Part shown: positions 1-11,896 of the stretch, in pieces
Position numbering within the stretch: the first letter of the stretch is position 1
Layout: each line of letters begins with the position of its first letter
NCBI GenBank assembly: GCA_014058105.1
Contig: JACGCM010000786.1
Location: forward strand, 1,612,001-1,676,000
DNA: 64,000 bases
Direction: 5' to 3'
From: Kingdonia uniflora
Lineage: Eukaryota > Streptophyta > Magnoliopsida > Ranunculales > Circaeasteraceae
Notes under the pieces: generated by a model
Databases searched by the model: none
Told to the model about the DNA's origin: nothing
What the model saw: the letters and a program-made list of their open reading frames with translations, nothing else
Made by a program: the position numbers and the translations under genes

Positions 1-2521
1 ACAACAGTGAAACTTAGTGATGGATTAGGCAATTTACCAAAAGTCGTCCTCAAGTCATCTGATGGAAGGTAAGTGTAAACTCCTACACTTATTTGGTTGC
101 AACACACTATCTAATATCTATGGTTTATGTGTAAAACAGCGAGGCCGAGATTTATTTATTTGGTGCATGTGTTACTTCATGGAAAGCTTCTAGTGGGAAG
201 GACCTATTGTTTGTTCGACCGGACGCTGTTTTCAATGGACATAAACCCATCAGGTTATCTATTTATTATATGATTCATAATTCATGTTTTGATACTGAGT
301 GTTAACTGTATTCTGTATGGGTATTATTATTAGTGGAGGGATCCCACATTGTTTTCCGCAGTTCGGACCAGGCAAAATTCAGCAGGTATATTAGTTTCTG
401 TCACATTCTTTGCCTTCCGATATATATGTAGTGTTTAAATTGTTTTTGGCAGCATGGATTTGCAAGGAATGTTAACTGGGCTATTGCTAATTCTGAAAAT
501 GTGGATGGAAATCCTGCTGTAACTTTAGAAATGAAGGATAGTCCTTATAGCCGTGCAATGTGGGATTTTAGCTTCCAAGCTTTATACAAGGTCATTTCTT
601 TGAGCCTAGAAGTCACCCGTTTCTTGAAAATGATATTGACTAAAAATCTTTTTATTACAAGCGACAATATGCAGATTGTTTTGTAAGGGAATCTCCTAAA
701 GTACCTCCTAGGATTTTCGACCTCCAACAGTGCCTCACTGACTTGGATTTTTGGAAAAAAAAAATGAAACAAGCGCCTGTTAAAAAATCCAAGTCAAGTA
801 CTGTTGGAGGAAATAGAGCTCACTGACTTGGAATTGGCTTTTTTCAACCAAGTCAGTGAGGCCCTTTAGGAGATGCTGAGGGTAATCCTTTCTTGATGGC
901 ATTTATGTTCATTAATGGTTTACAGGTCATATTGAATTCAAAGAGCCTTTCAACAGTCTTAACAATAACTAATACGGATAAAGTGCCATTCTCTTTCAGT
1001 ACTGCATTGCATACGTACTTCAGCGTAAGAATTCTTGATTTCATTCTTGCAGCACCCGTTTTTTACTTCTGTATGAAAATGGTTATAAATATGCTCTATG
1101 ATTTGTGATTTATACGTCAATATATCTAAACAGCACAGGTATTGCAAGCTATCCTTACATCTTGGATAAACTGGTCAAAACTGGCATTGTTAGCCTTTTG
1201 TTTGACAAACTTGTGATTTGGGATTTCATACTTGCTAGTTGATATAATGCTTGCTTTATATGTTATTCTGCAGGCTTCTGTTACGTGTGCTACATGTGCA
1301 TCAGTGAGTGGTCTAAAAGGCTGCAAAACGCTGAACAAGGATCCTGATCCTACTAATCCTTTGGAGGGTATAGAAGACAGGTTCGCGTCGTCTTCTATGA
1401 ATCTTATATTTATAAGTTTATAGCTATATGGAAATTAGATCTAGTTGTACAAGCGAAAAAGAGGCAGGGAAAAGCTTGAACCACAAGATGTGAGCTTGTA
1501 CGTGGTTCAGCCTGAATGCCACATTTACAACCTACTATTATCAAAGATTATTCACCATAAAAACAAAATATGAAGGCTAAAAATCTCACAAGTTCCTCAA
1601 GAATTTCTCATAAGCTTAGATGCTTATGTAAGATAAAAGAAAATAAAAGCGACCAACGATTCTAAATCCCCTTCCATCATCCAAAATCTATCTTCATGAA
1701 AAACGGCCAAGACTAAAATAATAGTGAAGTTGCTTTTCTTAAAGAAAATCTTTACAGATGGAAAGCTCTTTTATGGTTCTGATTTCTAATTTCCAACTGA
1801 ACTTGGATTTCAGGGACGTTGTCACATTTCCAGGATTTGTGGATTGTGTTTACCTGGGCGCCCCCAGTGAGATTCAACTTGACAATGGGTTGGGCGATAT
1901 AATATCCATCAAGAATACAAAGTGCGTAGATTGAACTCCGTTCATCCTTTGCTTGTTTATATTTATTTTTTCTGTTGAGATTTTTATATGTGGATATCCC
2001 TTCATCCTACTTTTTTTTTTTCATTGTAGTTGGACAGATGCAGTTTTATGGAACCCACATCTGACGATGGAAGCTTGCTATAAAGATTTTGTTTGTGTTG
2101 AGAATGCACAGGTACTAATCTCCAGTGCCCCTTCTTAACTCAACTTGGATTTCAAAATTGAAAGATCGTACTGCTTGCTTGGATGATATCCAAATATATG
2201 AGATCGTCTTTGTCAAAACTCGCCTTATGAACTATTTTTTCATGTGGGCTCAATAGCATGGTCTAATTCTATTGGACTGCATAATAAATTCAAAGGAGTT
2301 AAGGATTTTTGTGAAGATTCTCTCTCCTTTAATAACCATCCTTACAAAAAAAATGGCTTGTGACGATTATTATACCGCATACTGAACGAGTGAACGTTGA
2401 TGTTTTATCTCCTTTAGATTATTGAATAATATTTCCTTTGGTGGTACCATTTCAGATTGGAGAAGTCCGTCTAGACCCTGAGCAGTCGTGGACTGCGGAG
2501 CAACATCTTAGCATTGCCTGA
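1..2521 (+). CDS. putative glucose-6-phosphate 1-epimerase, 3' part
   Basis: Interconverts alpha and beta anomers of glucose-6-phosphate; member of the aldose-epimerase-like (galactose mutarotase superfold) family. Visible exons: 1-68, 140-253, 334-385, 453-590, 926-1024, 1274-1380, 1814-1921, 2030-2111, 2456-2521 (stop TGA). Together they encode 277 residues in one continuous frame. Family landmarks read directly: YLFGACVTSWK, GGIPHCFPQFGPG, HGFARN (His of the active-site region), ALHTYF, FPGFVDCVYLG, WTDAVLWNPH, FVCVENA (probable catalytic Glu) and the C-terminal EQSWTAEQHLSIA. The start codon and roughly 30 N-terminal residues lie left of the window. All introns are GT-AG. The fourth intron (591-925) carries a MITE. 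The gene converges on the PPR pseudogene, 250 bp away. I am confident of the family; the substrate is taken from family annotation. Confidence 0.9.
689..876. mobile_element. MITE-like inverted-repeat element in epimerase intron
   Basis: Within the fourth intron the stretch folds back on itself. The left end reads ATCTCCTAAAGTACCTCC and the right end CCCTTTAGGAGAT in inverted orientation. Inside lies a second inverted pair around CCTCCAACAGT and ACTGTTGGAGG, plus repeated CAAGTCAGTGAG segments. No coding capacity. The size and TIR structure fit a non-autonomous DNA transposon; the target duplication is not clear, so the superfamily is open. Confidence 0.6.
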
Positions 2522-2768
2522 AAGGAGTTTGGAAACTTCTCCAGAGTTTGTTAAATTAGCGTCTGTTTTCATTTTTCTTGCTTCCCCGCGGCTTTCGAGG
2601 CAAGTTTAAGATGGGGAGAGGTAGGAGATTCAAGATATACAATAATGTGTTTCCTTATTCATTACCATATGATTAATAAATAAGTTCTATTTCATTATTT
2701 GTGGAGACGGAGAAGGAGGTTTCACATGTGTTACTACATCAGTCATTTCCACATTTTTTTCACCTTCT

Positions 2769-4349
2769 TCACCAGCAATTCCCACAGGAACAATTACCAT
2801 CATTAAAATGATGGAATCGAGCTTTATCTCGTACAACAATCTTGCGGGCATAAACCTTTGAGATAAGCTTTGTTGCAGTGTGGCAATCCTCACATACTCG
2901 AAGGTTCTTAACAATTCAAATTTTCTCCCCTATTAATAAACCCAAATGTTATGGCCAGTTTTTCGCTGAAATAACCCATAATAAATCTTGTCAGCCTGTT
3001 GATGGGAACGATCTCCGGCATGAAACTCATGGACAGCTCCATTTAATTCTATTAAACTGCACCCTGGAAGTTTTGAAACTGCCCTTTCTTTCATGAACTT
3101 CCTTACTTTCACAGCTTGTTCCCACTGACCATTCGCGGCAAACACACTTGCTAAATGAATATAGCGACCACCGTGCGCCGGATCCATTTCAACTAAAATT
3201 TTCCCGAATTTCTTCCCTAGGTTATAGTTTCGATCGATGCCCCCAAAACTGCTGCATTAGGACCCATAGGCATGGTTTCAATTAACTCTTCAGCTTCAGT
3301 GAGCCTCCCGGCTCAACCCAAAAGATCAACCACGATTGTTGGGGCGATGCTATAAACTCTCTTCATCTTTTCAAACACGAACTTCCCCTCATCCACCAAA
3401 CCAGAATAACTACATGCTGTCAAGACACCCGTGAATGTGATCACGTTCGGCTTGAGTCCTGACTTCTCCATTGCTGAAAATAGATCTAAAGCTTCTCTTC
3501 CACACCCATGAATTGCAAAACCAGTTATCATGGCTGTCCATGTAGGAACATTTTTATTTCCTAAACACTCTTAGAGCTTCTGCTAAGTTTCCGCACTTTG
3601 CGTACTGTACATGTCCACAAAAACACAGTCCAGAGTTGTATCAATTTGGATTCCATTTTTATGAATATAAGCATGAATCCACCTTCCTTGATCCATTGCT
3701 CCAAGATGCGCACATGCTGTGAACATGCTCAATAGTGCTACATTGTCCGGTTTGACTCCTGCAATCTGCATTTCATGGAAAAACTTCAGTGCTTCCTTGA
3801 ACATATGCCGGCCGAAACACAACCAGCAATCACAGAAGTCCAAGAAACAACATTCTTCAAAGACATCTCCTGAAAAAGCTCGCAAGCCATCTCAATCTTT
3901 CCCTCCTTCACATACCCATCAATCATTGAATTCCATGAAACCGGGTCTCGTTCTAAACAGACTACCACATTTGGCATAAACATTGAGAAGTGAATTAACA
4001 GAGTAAACGTCAGACCCGTAACCGTTTTTAAAATACGGGCATGGATTTGTCAGGTTTCTGCTATAAACAATACATTAGCTGCACAAGCTTTGAGCAAAAA
4101 AGGAAATGTGTTTAACCGAAGTATGAAGCATTTGGGTGTATACAAGGATTGCTTCATCTGGGTTTCTATTATCTGAGTAAATTCTGACCATGGTGTTCCA
4201 CACGAAGGTGTTAGGTGATTCGGTTTTATCAAAAACCGACAAGCATAAGCTACGTTTCCACGTTCACGGCTGTTTTCGTAGAATTTTGCACAAAAGGTTA
4301 GTAGTTTGCTTGCTTCAAGTGTGTTTAGAATGAGTCCTGTTTTCAACAT
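2769..4349 (-). pseudogene. DYW-class pentatricopeptide repeat protein, degraded
   Basis: Intact relatives are organellar RNA-editing factors. Reading down the minus strand, successive frames give LKTGLILNTLEASKLL (4349), VSWNSMIDGYVKEGKIEMAC (about 3930), KEALKFFHEMQIAGVKPDNV (about 3790), AMITGFAIHGCGREALDLF (about 3530), the E-motif stretch PGCSLIELNGAVHEFHAGD (about 3060), then [17 protein letters not shown] and TGA at 2769-2771. The frame shifts many times. PPR units are missing, as is the expected EHYGCM segment near 3340. The usual HSE zinc/glutamate motif reads FSE after an internal deletion, and the terminal tripeptide is NCW instead of DYW. It lies just downstream of phosphopantetheine adenylyltransferase on the same strand and tail-to-tail with the epimerase gene. 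Not a functional gene unless the sequence is wrong. Confidence 0.85.
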
Positions 4350-4534
4350 GTTTCATCTCTGCTTGCACTGTAAATTTATTTATTTTCACAAATTACAATA
4401 TTCACAGGGATTATTTGCGCCTGTGGTGTGGAGCATCCAGATAATAAAAATTCTTCCAAAACTCAATTTACAGACATAATAATAATAAAAGTGACTGCCA
4501 ATAATCAGATACAAGCTTACGTTGTTAACTGTTG

Positions 4535-5583
4535 TTATTCCTGTTGGTTTGCCTTGTCAGCCTCGAGTTTCCGTAATGCTGTTGAACTCAGTTTTTCCTC
4601 TTTAGATCTTCCGGGGATTAAATCCACTACTTCTACCTGCACATAACGTAACATATTTTACGGTGCAATTTTTTGTTTTTTAAAGTAACATAGCCGCTCT
4701 TTCAGAGATAAACTTGCAGATATAAATACTTGAAATGGGAATAACTGCAATACCTTCAGTTGAGATAAGCCTCTCTCAGCTCTCTTCTTGTTAACCGACA
4801 GTCCGCCTGATAAAGTCTCTTTGCTGCCAACCAAATGAAGGAGTTAGTCCTGGTTAAGAAAATATGATCAATACCTGCACTTAGTGTAACACTGATACAT
4901 TAGGGGAACCTGTTAATTGCATCAGATTTTACCTGACAACAATGGCCTCCAAGCTTTCATCAGTAATGGAAGGTCCGTAGGGGTCAGTGATAGGTTCAAC
5001 TTGCACTGTTAGCTCTGGCTTAATAGACTGTATTAGAAAGTAGGATATGGCGATGGTGAGTCTACGTTTAGTTCTTCTCTTAAGTAAGAACTGGAAAATT
5101 TACTTGCATTACTATGAATTTGGTCTATCCTAATGTTCCAAGCACGGGAAATGTTTAATACCTTGATGTATCCTACGACATTTCCCATCCTTTTCTCAAT
5201 GGATTCTATCAGATTGGCAAACTGCTCAAGGAAAAGCAACAAGAAACTAAGATTGTATGTGAAACTATAACTTGTAATAACTCTTTTTCATTCGGGAAAT
5301 TATGAAAAAAGAAAGAACCTGTTTGTTACCCAACATTGATCCATCAGTAACTCCAATAACAATGCGCTCTCTGGCTAATTCAGCCGCTGCCTATTATGCC
5401 AAACAATATCCACATTTTCAGTAAAACATCATCAGAGCAAGACCAAATCAAAGACAATACTACCTTAAGTAGTAGACGATGTCCATTGTGTAATCTGTCG
5501 AAAGTCCCTCCAAGAACAACTGATCCATAAGTATTAGGAGGCGAAATATTCTCAAAATCTTGAGAGGAGGTCCTCTTCTCCAT
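4535..5583 (-). CDS. COAD: phosphopantetheine adenylyltransferase
   Basis: Transfers AMP from ATP to 4'-phosphopantetheine, the penultimate step of coenzyme A synthesis. Six exons read from the minus strand: 5583-5464, 5390-5319, 5221-5162, 5027-4933, 4823-4754, 4636-4535, giving 172 residues. The N-terminal region carries [16 protein letters not shown] (nucleotidyltransferase T/HxGH motif, residues about 21-36). It is followed by [41 protein letters not shown] and the C-terminal [14 protein letters not shown], which matches the (I/L)SSTxxR motif. The length fits plant single-domain eukaryotic PPATs. The start was chosen at the Met just before the conserved block; the longer upstream reading from 5706 has no family resemblance. 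No transit peptide is evident, so it is probably cytosolic. Confidence 0.92.
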
Positions 5584-6822
5584 TGGAATATTCCAAGAGA
5601 AAGAAATAAACAAATCTGAGTCTTGAACCACAAGTAAATTATGGGTGCCAAAAAATAGCTTCAGAGCGCCATAACTTATCGGTGACCGTGGGAAAACGAC
5701 CGACAAAAACCTTGATTACAAAGATGAATTGAAGAACGAGGAAAGATATTGTTCTTCTTTGAAATTTATCTTCAGCCTAACCCAAAATATGGCATCCCCA
5801 ATACCCACAATTCCCCAAGATACCTAAAAGAGAGGAGATAAGAGAGGGTTGAATTTTCCGAGAATGAGGAAGATGTTTTGGTATACAGACAAAAAACGTT
5901 TCATGGAAAAAAAAAACCCGAAGTGTAGTGCAAAAACACTCCCTTCACTCGTTTGATAAATAAATGCTTCTAACATGGGGTGGGATACATTGAATCTAGA
6001 CTAATTTTGGGAGGTATTGAGTGTTTAGGATCGAGTGCATTGTACCTCTTACATATACTGAGATGTGGCTTGGTTTTGGTTGTTATCAGTCAACAGAGTA
6101 GATTATAAATTTATAACTCTCGGCATTTGGTTTTTCGGTCAGTAGTAGCATGTATGTGGTATGCATACAGTATGCCTACTCGCTCGAACCACGAACACTG
6201 AACAGCTCTTCTTCGATAACATTATAATCCAGTAATGGGATAAGATATGTAAGAGATTCAATGTGGTCAAAAAGTTTATCAAAACTATATCAGATATCAC
6301 ATTGTTTCCACTTTCCAGTATGAAGTTGGTTTTTCTAATGCTATTCTGTTAAGATGTTCTTGGTAATAAGGCCATGCAGTTTCTGTTAAGGAGAGTGTAC
6401 ATAGAGATCACGCTTTAATTCGGGATTAAGCAGAACTCAAAATACAACTCAGACAACTAAATTAGATCTTCAGTTGTCAAGTTGTTAAATTATTTACCCA
6501 GATTTCAGGAAAATTAAAGTAATTTATGCAATATATAAAAACAAATTGAGCAGAATAAGGGCGGTCATAAATCATATCGAACTGCAATTCACAAGAAAAC
6601 AGAACAGCATAAAATAAGCTTGAACATCATACATATATATGCACATAGATTCACTACAACAGTGATTCTGAAATATCTAACTTGCCTCCCAAATGGCGGA
6701 GGCGGAACTAAACTATCATCTCTAAGAACAAGTACTTTTTAAGCAGGAAACTTAGAATAGACCACATCATATTTTCTCCATTCCTCCAAGTCTCATCCAC
6801 ATTAGAAGACATTGACCAGACC
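5584..6822. other. intergenic region between COAD and RER1
   Basis: Holds the COAD 5' leader and promoter side (to about 6000) and the RER1 3' UTR (below 6823). The middle is AT-rich, with stop codons in all frames and no recognisable RNA gene or repeat. Confidence 0.6.
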
Positions 6823-8811
6823 TCAGTCCCTCCTGGATAGACCTCCGTCCCTCCTGGATAATCCACTACTGCTACTTGCAGAAGATTTCTTTCCACCATA
6901 TTTCTGCCAAACAAAAAAGACATCAATTGTAATTCAAAAACGACCAAGCAATCAAACGCGATGGATTTTCAGTCAATAAGTAAATCCTATAAAAATGGAC
7001 ATCACAACACCCCTTTCACGACAGCAATGTGACAATGACACCTTTCATGATGCACACAAGGAGATGGACTGAGGTCAATTTTTTGAAGACACCCGCAACG
7101 CAAGTGTCATCACAAAATCAAACATGCCTTCATTTTATGGTATAATGAAGGCCCAGAATGGGTTATCTTTCAATTTATTAAGCTAATAATGATGGTTATC
7201 AGCACGATCTCAATGGTAAGAAAATAATAATCGCAAATAATTCTCTAAATCATCGCCATGTGAAACCCTGAAAGGCCATAAACAAGTAACCATGTCATAA
7301 TAAGCTGCCTATATGTTAACTTCAAGATGTTTAGGAAAAGATTGGAATATCAGAAAATTATTGCCTCCATATACCGGATAAAGTAAACTATAAAAATCGA
7401 GACATTTCTTTGGGGACATGTAAGCTATGTACATAAACAAAAATAACGTTCACCTGCTTGCCAAGGCTGAAAGGGACATATCTGTATTTGATCATGTGCA
7501 GAATTTGACGTTTCATTGTTAGGACAAATAGAACAAACCAGTAGCACAACAATATGGGCCAAAAGACGGGGACGTCAAATACTGAGAAGAATGTCATGAA
7601 AAATGCTACACAGAACGCTTTTGTGATGGAGTACCTGAAACCATGGAACAAAAGTATCAAACAGAGAACCTAGAATACACATTAAGTATAGTTAAGAACG
7701 TAAAGGACAATAACAATAAAATCGCAACTCAACATGGATTGATCAAATAACACTTTGTAGGTACCCTCACTCTCATTCTAGCTAATACCATGCTATATGG
7801 CACAAATTGGACCATTTAATGGTGCACGGTGTACCAATGCACTAAACAGAATTTTAATGATAGGTGTCTAGGTTTGTAGCGAACTGTAAATTATATTCCC
7901 AGCTAGCCATTGATTTGAACATCTTTCTACCACGTTAAATCTATCTAATAGTTACATACCGCTAATGCAGAAAGGACTGAGAAGATCATTAAATTATCAG
8001 TGAGTCCAAATGAGTGTGAAAGATCGGGATGCGGTCAGAGTTGAGAAGTAAGACCCTAAATCACACCAAATACATGGAAAAGGAGGATTGATGTCAATGG
8101 AAAAGGGTTCTTAATTTCCAAATTATATTAATTCTAGATATATACAAGATTTCCGGGAAAGACGATAAAACAACTTGCCTGCCGCAGAACATAACCCATC
8201 CAATCTACAACCCACCAATCAGTAGATTCCCGAGATATACTTTGGAACGAGAAAATGCATTTCTTTGTGGTAGCTGTTTACTTTTCTATACACTGTTAGT
8301 TAGAAAGAACATTATCTAGTACATAACATGTCAGACAATCTCAACTTATTATGACCTCATTTCTCATGTAATAACAAATGCAATCACAAAGAGACGATAT
8401 AACTCTAATTATTGGCGTAATTTTGAAATATGACAACATGAACAAAGAAAGATAACGTTACCAGAACTTAAACTCTGGTAGGCGGCGAATGAAAGGCTTG
8501 AACTCATCCGAACCTTTTGTGGGCAACGAAGCCCCATCCAAAGCCTCCAACTCAGGGTCAACCTTTGGCGACAGAAACCCAATCAAGAGATTCAAAACAT
8601 AAATCCCCAATCCATACGAAATGATATAAAACCCTTGAACGAAAAAAACCCGCATGACATAAATGGACGCAACCACCACAGTTCCTATCCACCTCTCAAC
8701 TGTATGAGGAGTAGCCCTATCGAGATAGTACTGAAACTTCCTAGAAAAATCATCCCTCCACTTCGCCACCGGTGCCAAGGCAGATGCATCATCACCCCCA
8801 GCTTGTTCCAT
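6823..8811 (-). CDS. RER1: RER1 ER-retrieval receptor
   Basis: Golgi membrane protein that returns ER membrane proteins by COPI transport. Exons 8811-8462, 7634-7454 and 6903-6823 give 203 residues. It opens [23 protein letters not shown], then the family blocks [19 protein letters not shown] and [21 protein letters not shown]-type [28 protein letters not shown] and [15 protein letters not shown]. Four hydrophobic segments lie in two pairs (about residues 41-80 and 125-160), as in RER1. The last exon ends [13 protein letters not shown] because of a short in-frame duplication. A probable non-coding first exon (about 9273-9330) ends at a GT donor, with an acceptor around 8850, so the 5' UTR is likely interrupted by an intron of about 0.4 kb. 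Confidence 0.93.
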
Positions 8812-9330
8812 GACTGTGGAATCTTAACACTTCAGCAGCAGATCTAACCTAGATATAAACCAAACCCCAAATCAATTAATAGCTAAAACTACTTCAACCC
8901 TATAATTATAACCCCATAACGCAAAAATCAAAACCCCCCAAAAACCGCATTCGCAACTGGGATTAGGTTTGAACCCAGTTTTCTCAAGTTTTCTCAAAAC
9001 CCCAAAAACTCAAAACTACTAATCACTTTACCACTTACGCCGAATCAACAAAACCCTATAAATTAGGGTTTACAAGCAATCATACAGTGTGAAATTAAGG
9101 GAAATCGAAGGACCTCAACTTCTAGATCAATGACAAGTACTCATCTAACTAAACCCTAAATTTCAAACTAAACAAAGATAAATTATATGTTCAGGTGCAG
9201 ATCTAGGGCTCAAATTGGGGATTTTGGTCACACAATATTAGAATTGAAACAAGAAATAGTTTAGATTTGTACCTTTCAACGGAGCTGTGAATCGTGTAGG
9301 AGTTAAATTGAGAATTAGGGTTAGGGTTTT

Positions 9331-10950
9331 ATATATATCTGATGCGAGATTGAGTTTCTTAAATTTGTTCGAGGACTTTTTTAAAATTTTATTTAATTTA
9401 ATTTTGTAGACGTCTTTGACAAGGTAAAATAGTGACTTCGGGAGGAGGATATGCTAGGACTGGATGCCAATGATAATAATAAATTTTAACAGGTTCACAC
9501 CAGTAAACCATGGGATGATGCTTGCAACGAGCAGAGCGAGCTCCAGACTAGGGGGAAAGAGTGAAAGAACAAGATAATGGATGGATGGATATTTTTTGTG
9601 ACATCTTTATCTTTTAACTATGCTTATCGTAAGACACTCATTGGAGTCGTTTGAAAATTAAGTTAGGAAAAAATTAAATATGCAGCTCGCCTGTTCTGCA
9701 ATCGCGTCTTATAGTTTTCTCTTCTTATGTTATAGGGTATCAAACTTTCAAGTAAGCTAATCTCTCTACCTATCTCGTGATTTATAATCGAGAGGAGAAG
9801 GGAAATTGAATTTTTTTTGTGGTATTTTCATAAGTAGATACCTAAAGCAACCGCTTTGGTCGTTTTGAGCCAGGGACGCCCCTACAAAGACCCAGGCTAT
9901 CCTGGTGATTGCCGGTGTGCCTGTATTAATTGACTATGCTCTTATGTATACGTCACCCTAAACCAAGAAAAACTTACACCCTATTGGACAAACTTTTAAG
10001 ATAAGGGCTTAATTGTGTCTCATGAATAGATTAGTGTGTTGAGTTCCAATCACCAACACCAAGCACAAATGTTTCTTTGACATGCAATGTGGTAGGAAAC
10101 CTGTAGTAGCATATTTCTCAAATTCGACAACAATAGGGCAACGAACATTAGTCGAAGACCTTTCATAATTCGAGAAGATATCACATCTGCGACCACAGTT
10201 CTCGATCTACTAAAAGCAGCCTTTGTGCTTGGTCAAAAAGAGCCGTTGAAGATCCGTGAAGTTCATCCACTTCCCCAGGAATATTAAACTATTTTTCTTT
10301 TTGTAAAACTATTTGTATATGCTATAAATATAGGTAGAGAATAAGTTATTCAGATCCGCAACATTACTATTTATTCTTCCTTACTATACTGTCACATAAC
10401 AAACGGTAATAACTAGTAACCTATTGAATTTTACATCAAAATCCTCATCGAGGTCGTAGTTTTTCTCAGCATTTACTGAGTTTTCACGTAAAATCTTATT
10501 CGTTTTTAGCTTATTATTGCACCATCTTTACTAAAAGTATTGGCAAATGTTATCATCTCAAAAAACACGCCATTACAAAACCAATTCAGGATTTGCTGGG
10601 ATATCTTGTGCCCCAAGTATTAGTTCGACAACTAAGAAATCCTGAACCAAAATCCATTTGAAGAAAACTTTAACGATCTAATACAAAATAAAGTAATGGT
10701 AACCCAACCTACATGCTAACATAAGAAATGTCCTAACAAAATCAAAAAATCGGATAAAATAGTATGAACACTTATGTAAATTCATGAAATCCCATGCATG
10801 GACTAGCATTTTTTTTGTGGCACATTTCATTCCTACACAAAATACTCACCTTATCATTGCTAGAAACACTACGTGGCTCATTTTCGACAGTTGGATGAAT
10901 TCCAATCTTATCTAGCGGATCTCATTAATCAGAGAGTCACACGTAATAAA
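9331..10950. other. intergenic region between divergent RER1 and PPA
   Basis: The two genes diverge from this stretch of about 1.6 kb. I see no coding region. It contains one copy of a dispersed repeat near 9580-9660. The likely PPA first, non-coding exon lies near 10960-11028, followed by a GT donor. Confidence 0.5.
9580..9660. repeat. dispersed repeat copy A
   Basis: Shares the phrases TTTTGTGACATCTTTA, CTTTT-ACTATG and GGAGTCGTTTGAAAATT with positions 20265-20352 at clearly less than full identity. Probably the end of an old transposon; the rest of the two neighbourhoods does not align well by eye. Confidence 0.5.
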
Positions 10951-11896
10951 TGATGCCATGAGAATAATTGTTTTATTTTCTTCTTCCTCAGTAAACGCAG
11001 AGAAATCTTCAGCTGAGAAAAAGGTATCTTCGAGTTTCTCACTCTCTCACATATTTGCTGCTTATTTTTGTACTGTTCTGTGAGGCATTTCGTCAAATAG
11101 GTTTAAGTAAGTGTAGTTTTACATATAAACATGCTGTTGTATATATGTTATTTGGGTATTTGTAGTGGGAACTATTTTGTTTAGTGAGTAGATCTCAAAG
11201 GGTACTGCTGTGATTTTGGGTAATGGGGTTTATGAAATTTATTCATGCCTATGTAGTAGTTTTTTTTTAAAGTTGTAAACTGGTTGGAATGGGTGGGAGT
11301 ATATTATATGAGATACCCAAAGCGTAAGGCTAGAAAATAAGGTTTCATGTGAGATGTTTCACTCGAACAGATGGACCTCACAATGTTGTTGTTCGAGTAC
11401 ACGCACAATATTCGTAAAGGTTTAGAAATGTAATTTGGTATATAAGCTGTCTAGTATCTTAAGATTATTTAGAATGGTGCCACCCCCATTGATGAAGGCA
11501 ACTATGGAAGAAATACCCGTTTTCCAAAAATTATAAAAAAAAATGTACACGAAGATGCTACCTACCAAATGAAATACTCTTAGGATCAACCAAGGAGGAT
11601 ATCATTCTAAATTAGGGTTTTACTTTGTTTTTGTATGTGCTATTGTGTTAGAGAAGCAAACACCATGACATTCATATATTTTTTGTAATGGGAGCTCCTT
11701 TGTCATCTTAACATGCAAAGTGATTATTATTTTTATTTTTTGGCGTATTCTATCGCCATTTCTTTTTTCAACGCTTTAGTGCTTATGCAAATATTTTTCA
11801 ATGACAACTATTGTGTTTGTAGCACATTCCTTTGTTGTTCATACTTGTGTATACTTGGTGATTTTTATATTTATTTTCTTTGTTTGGAAAGGAATC

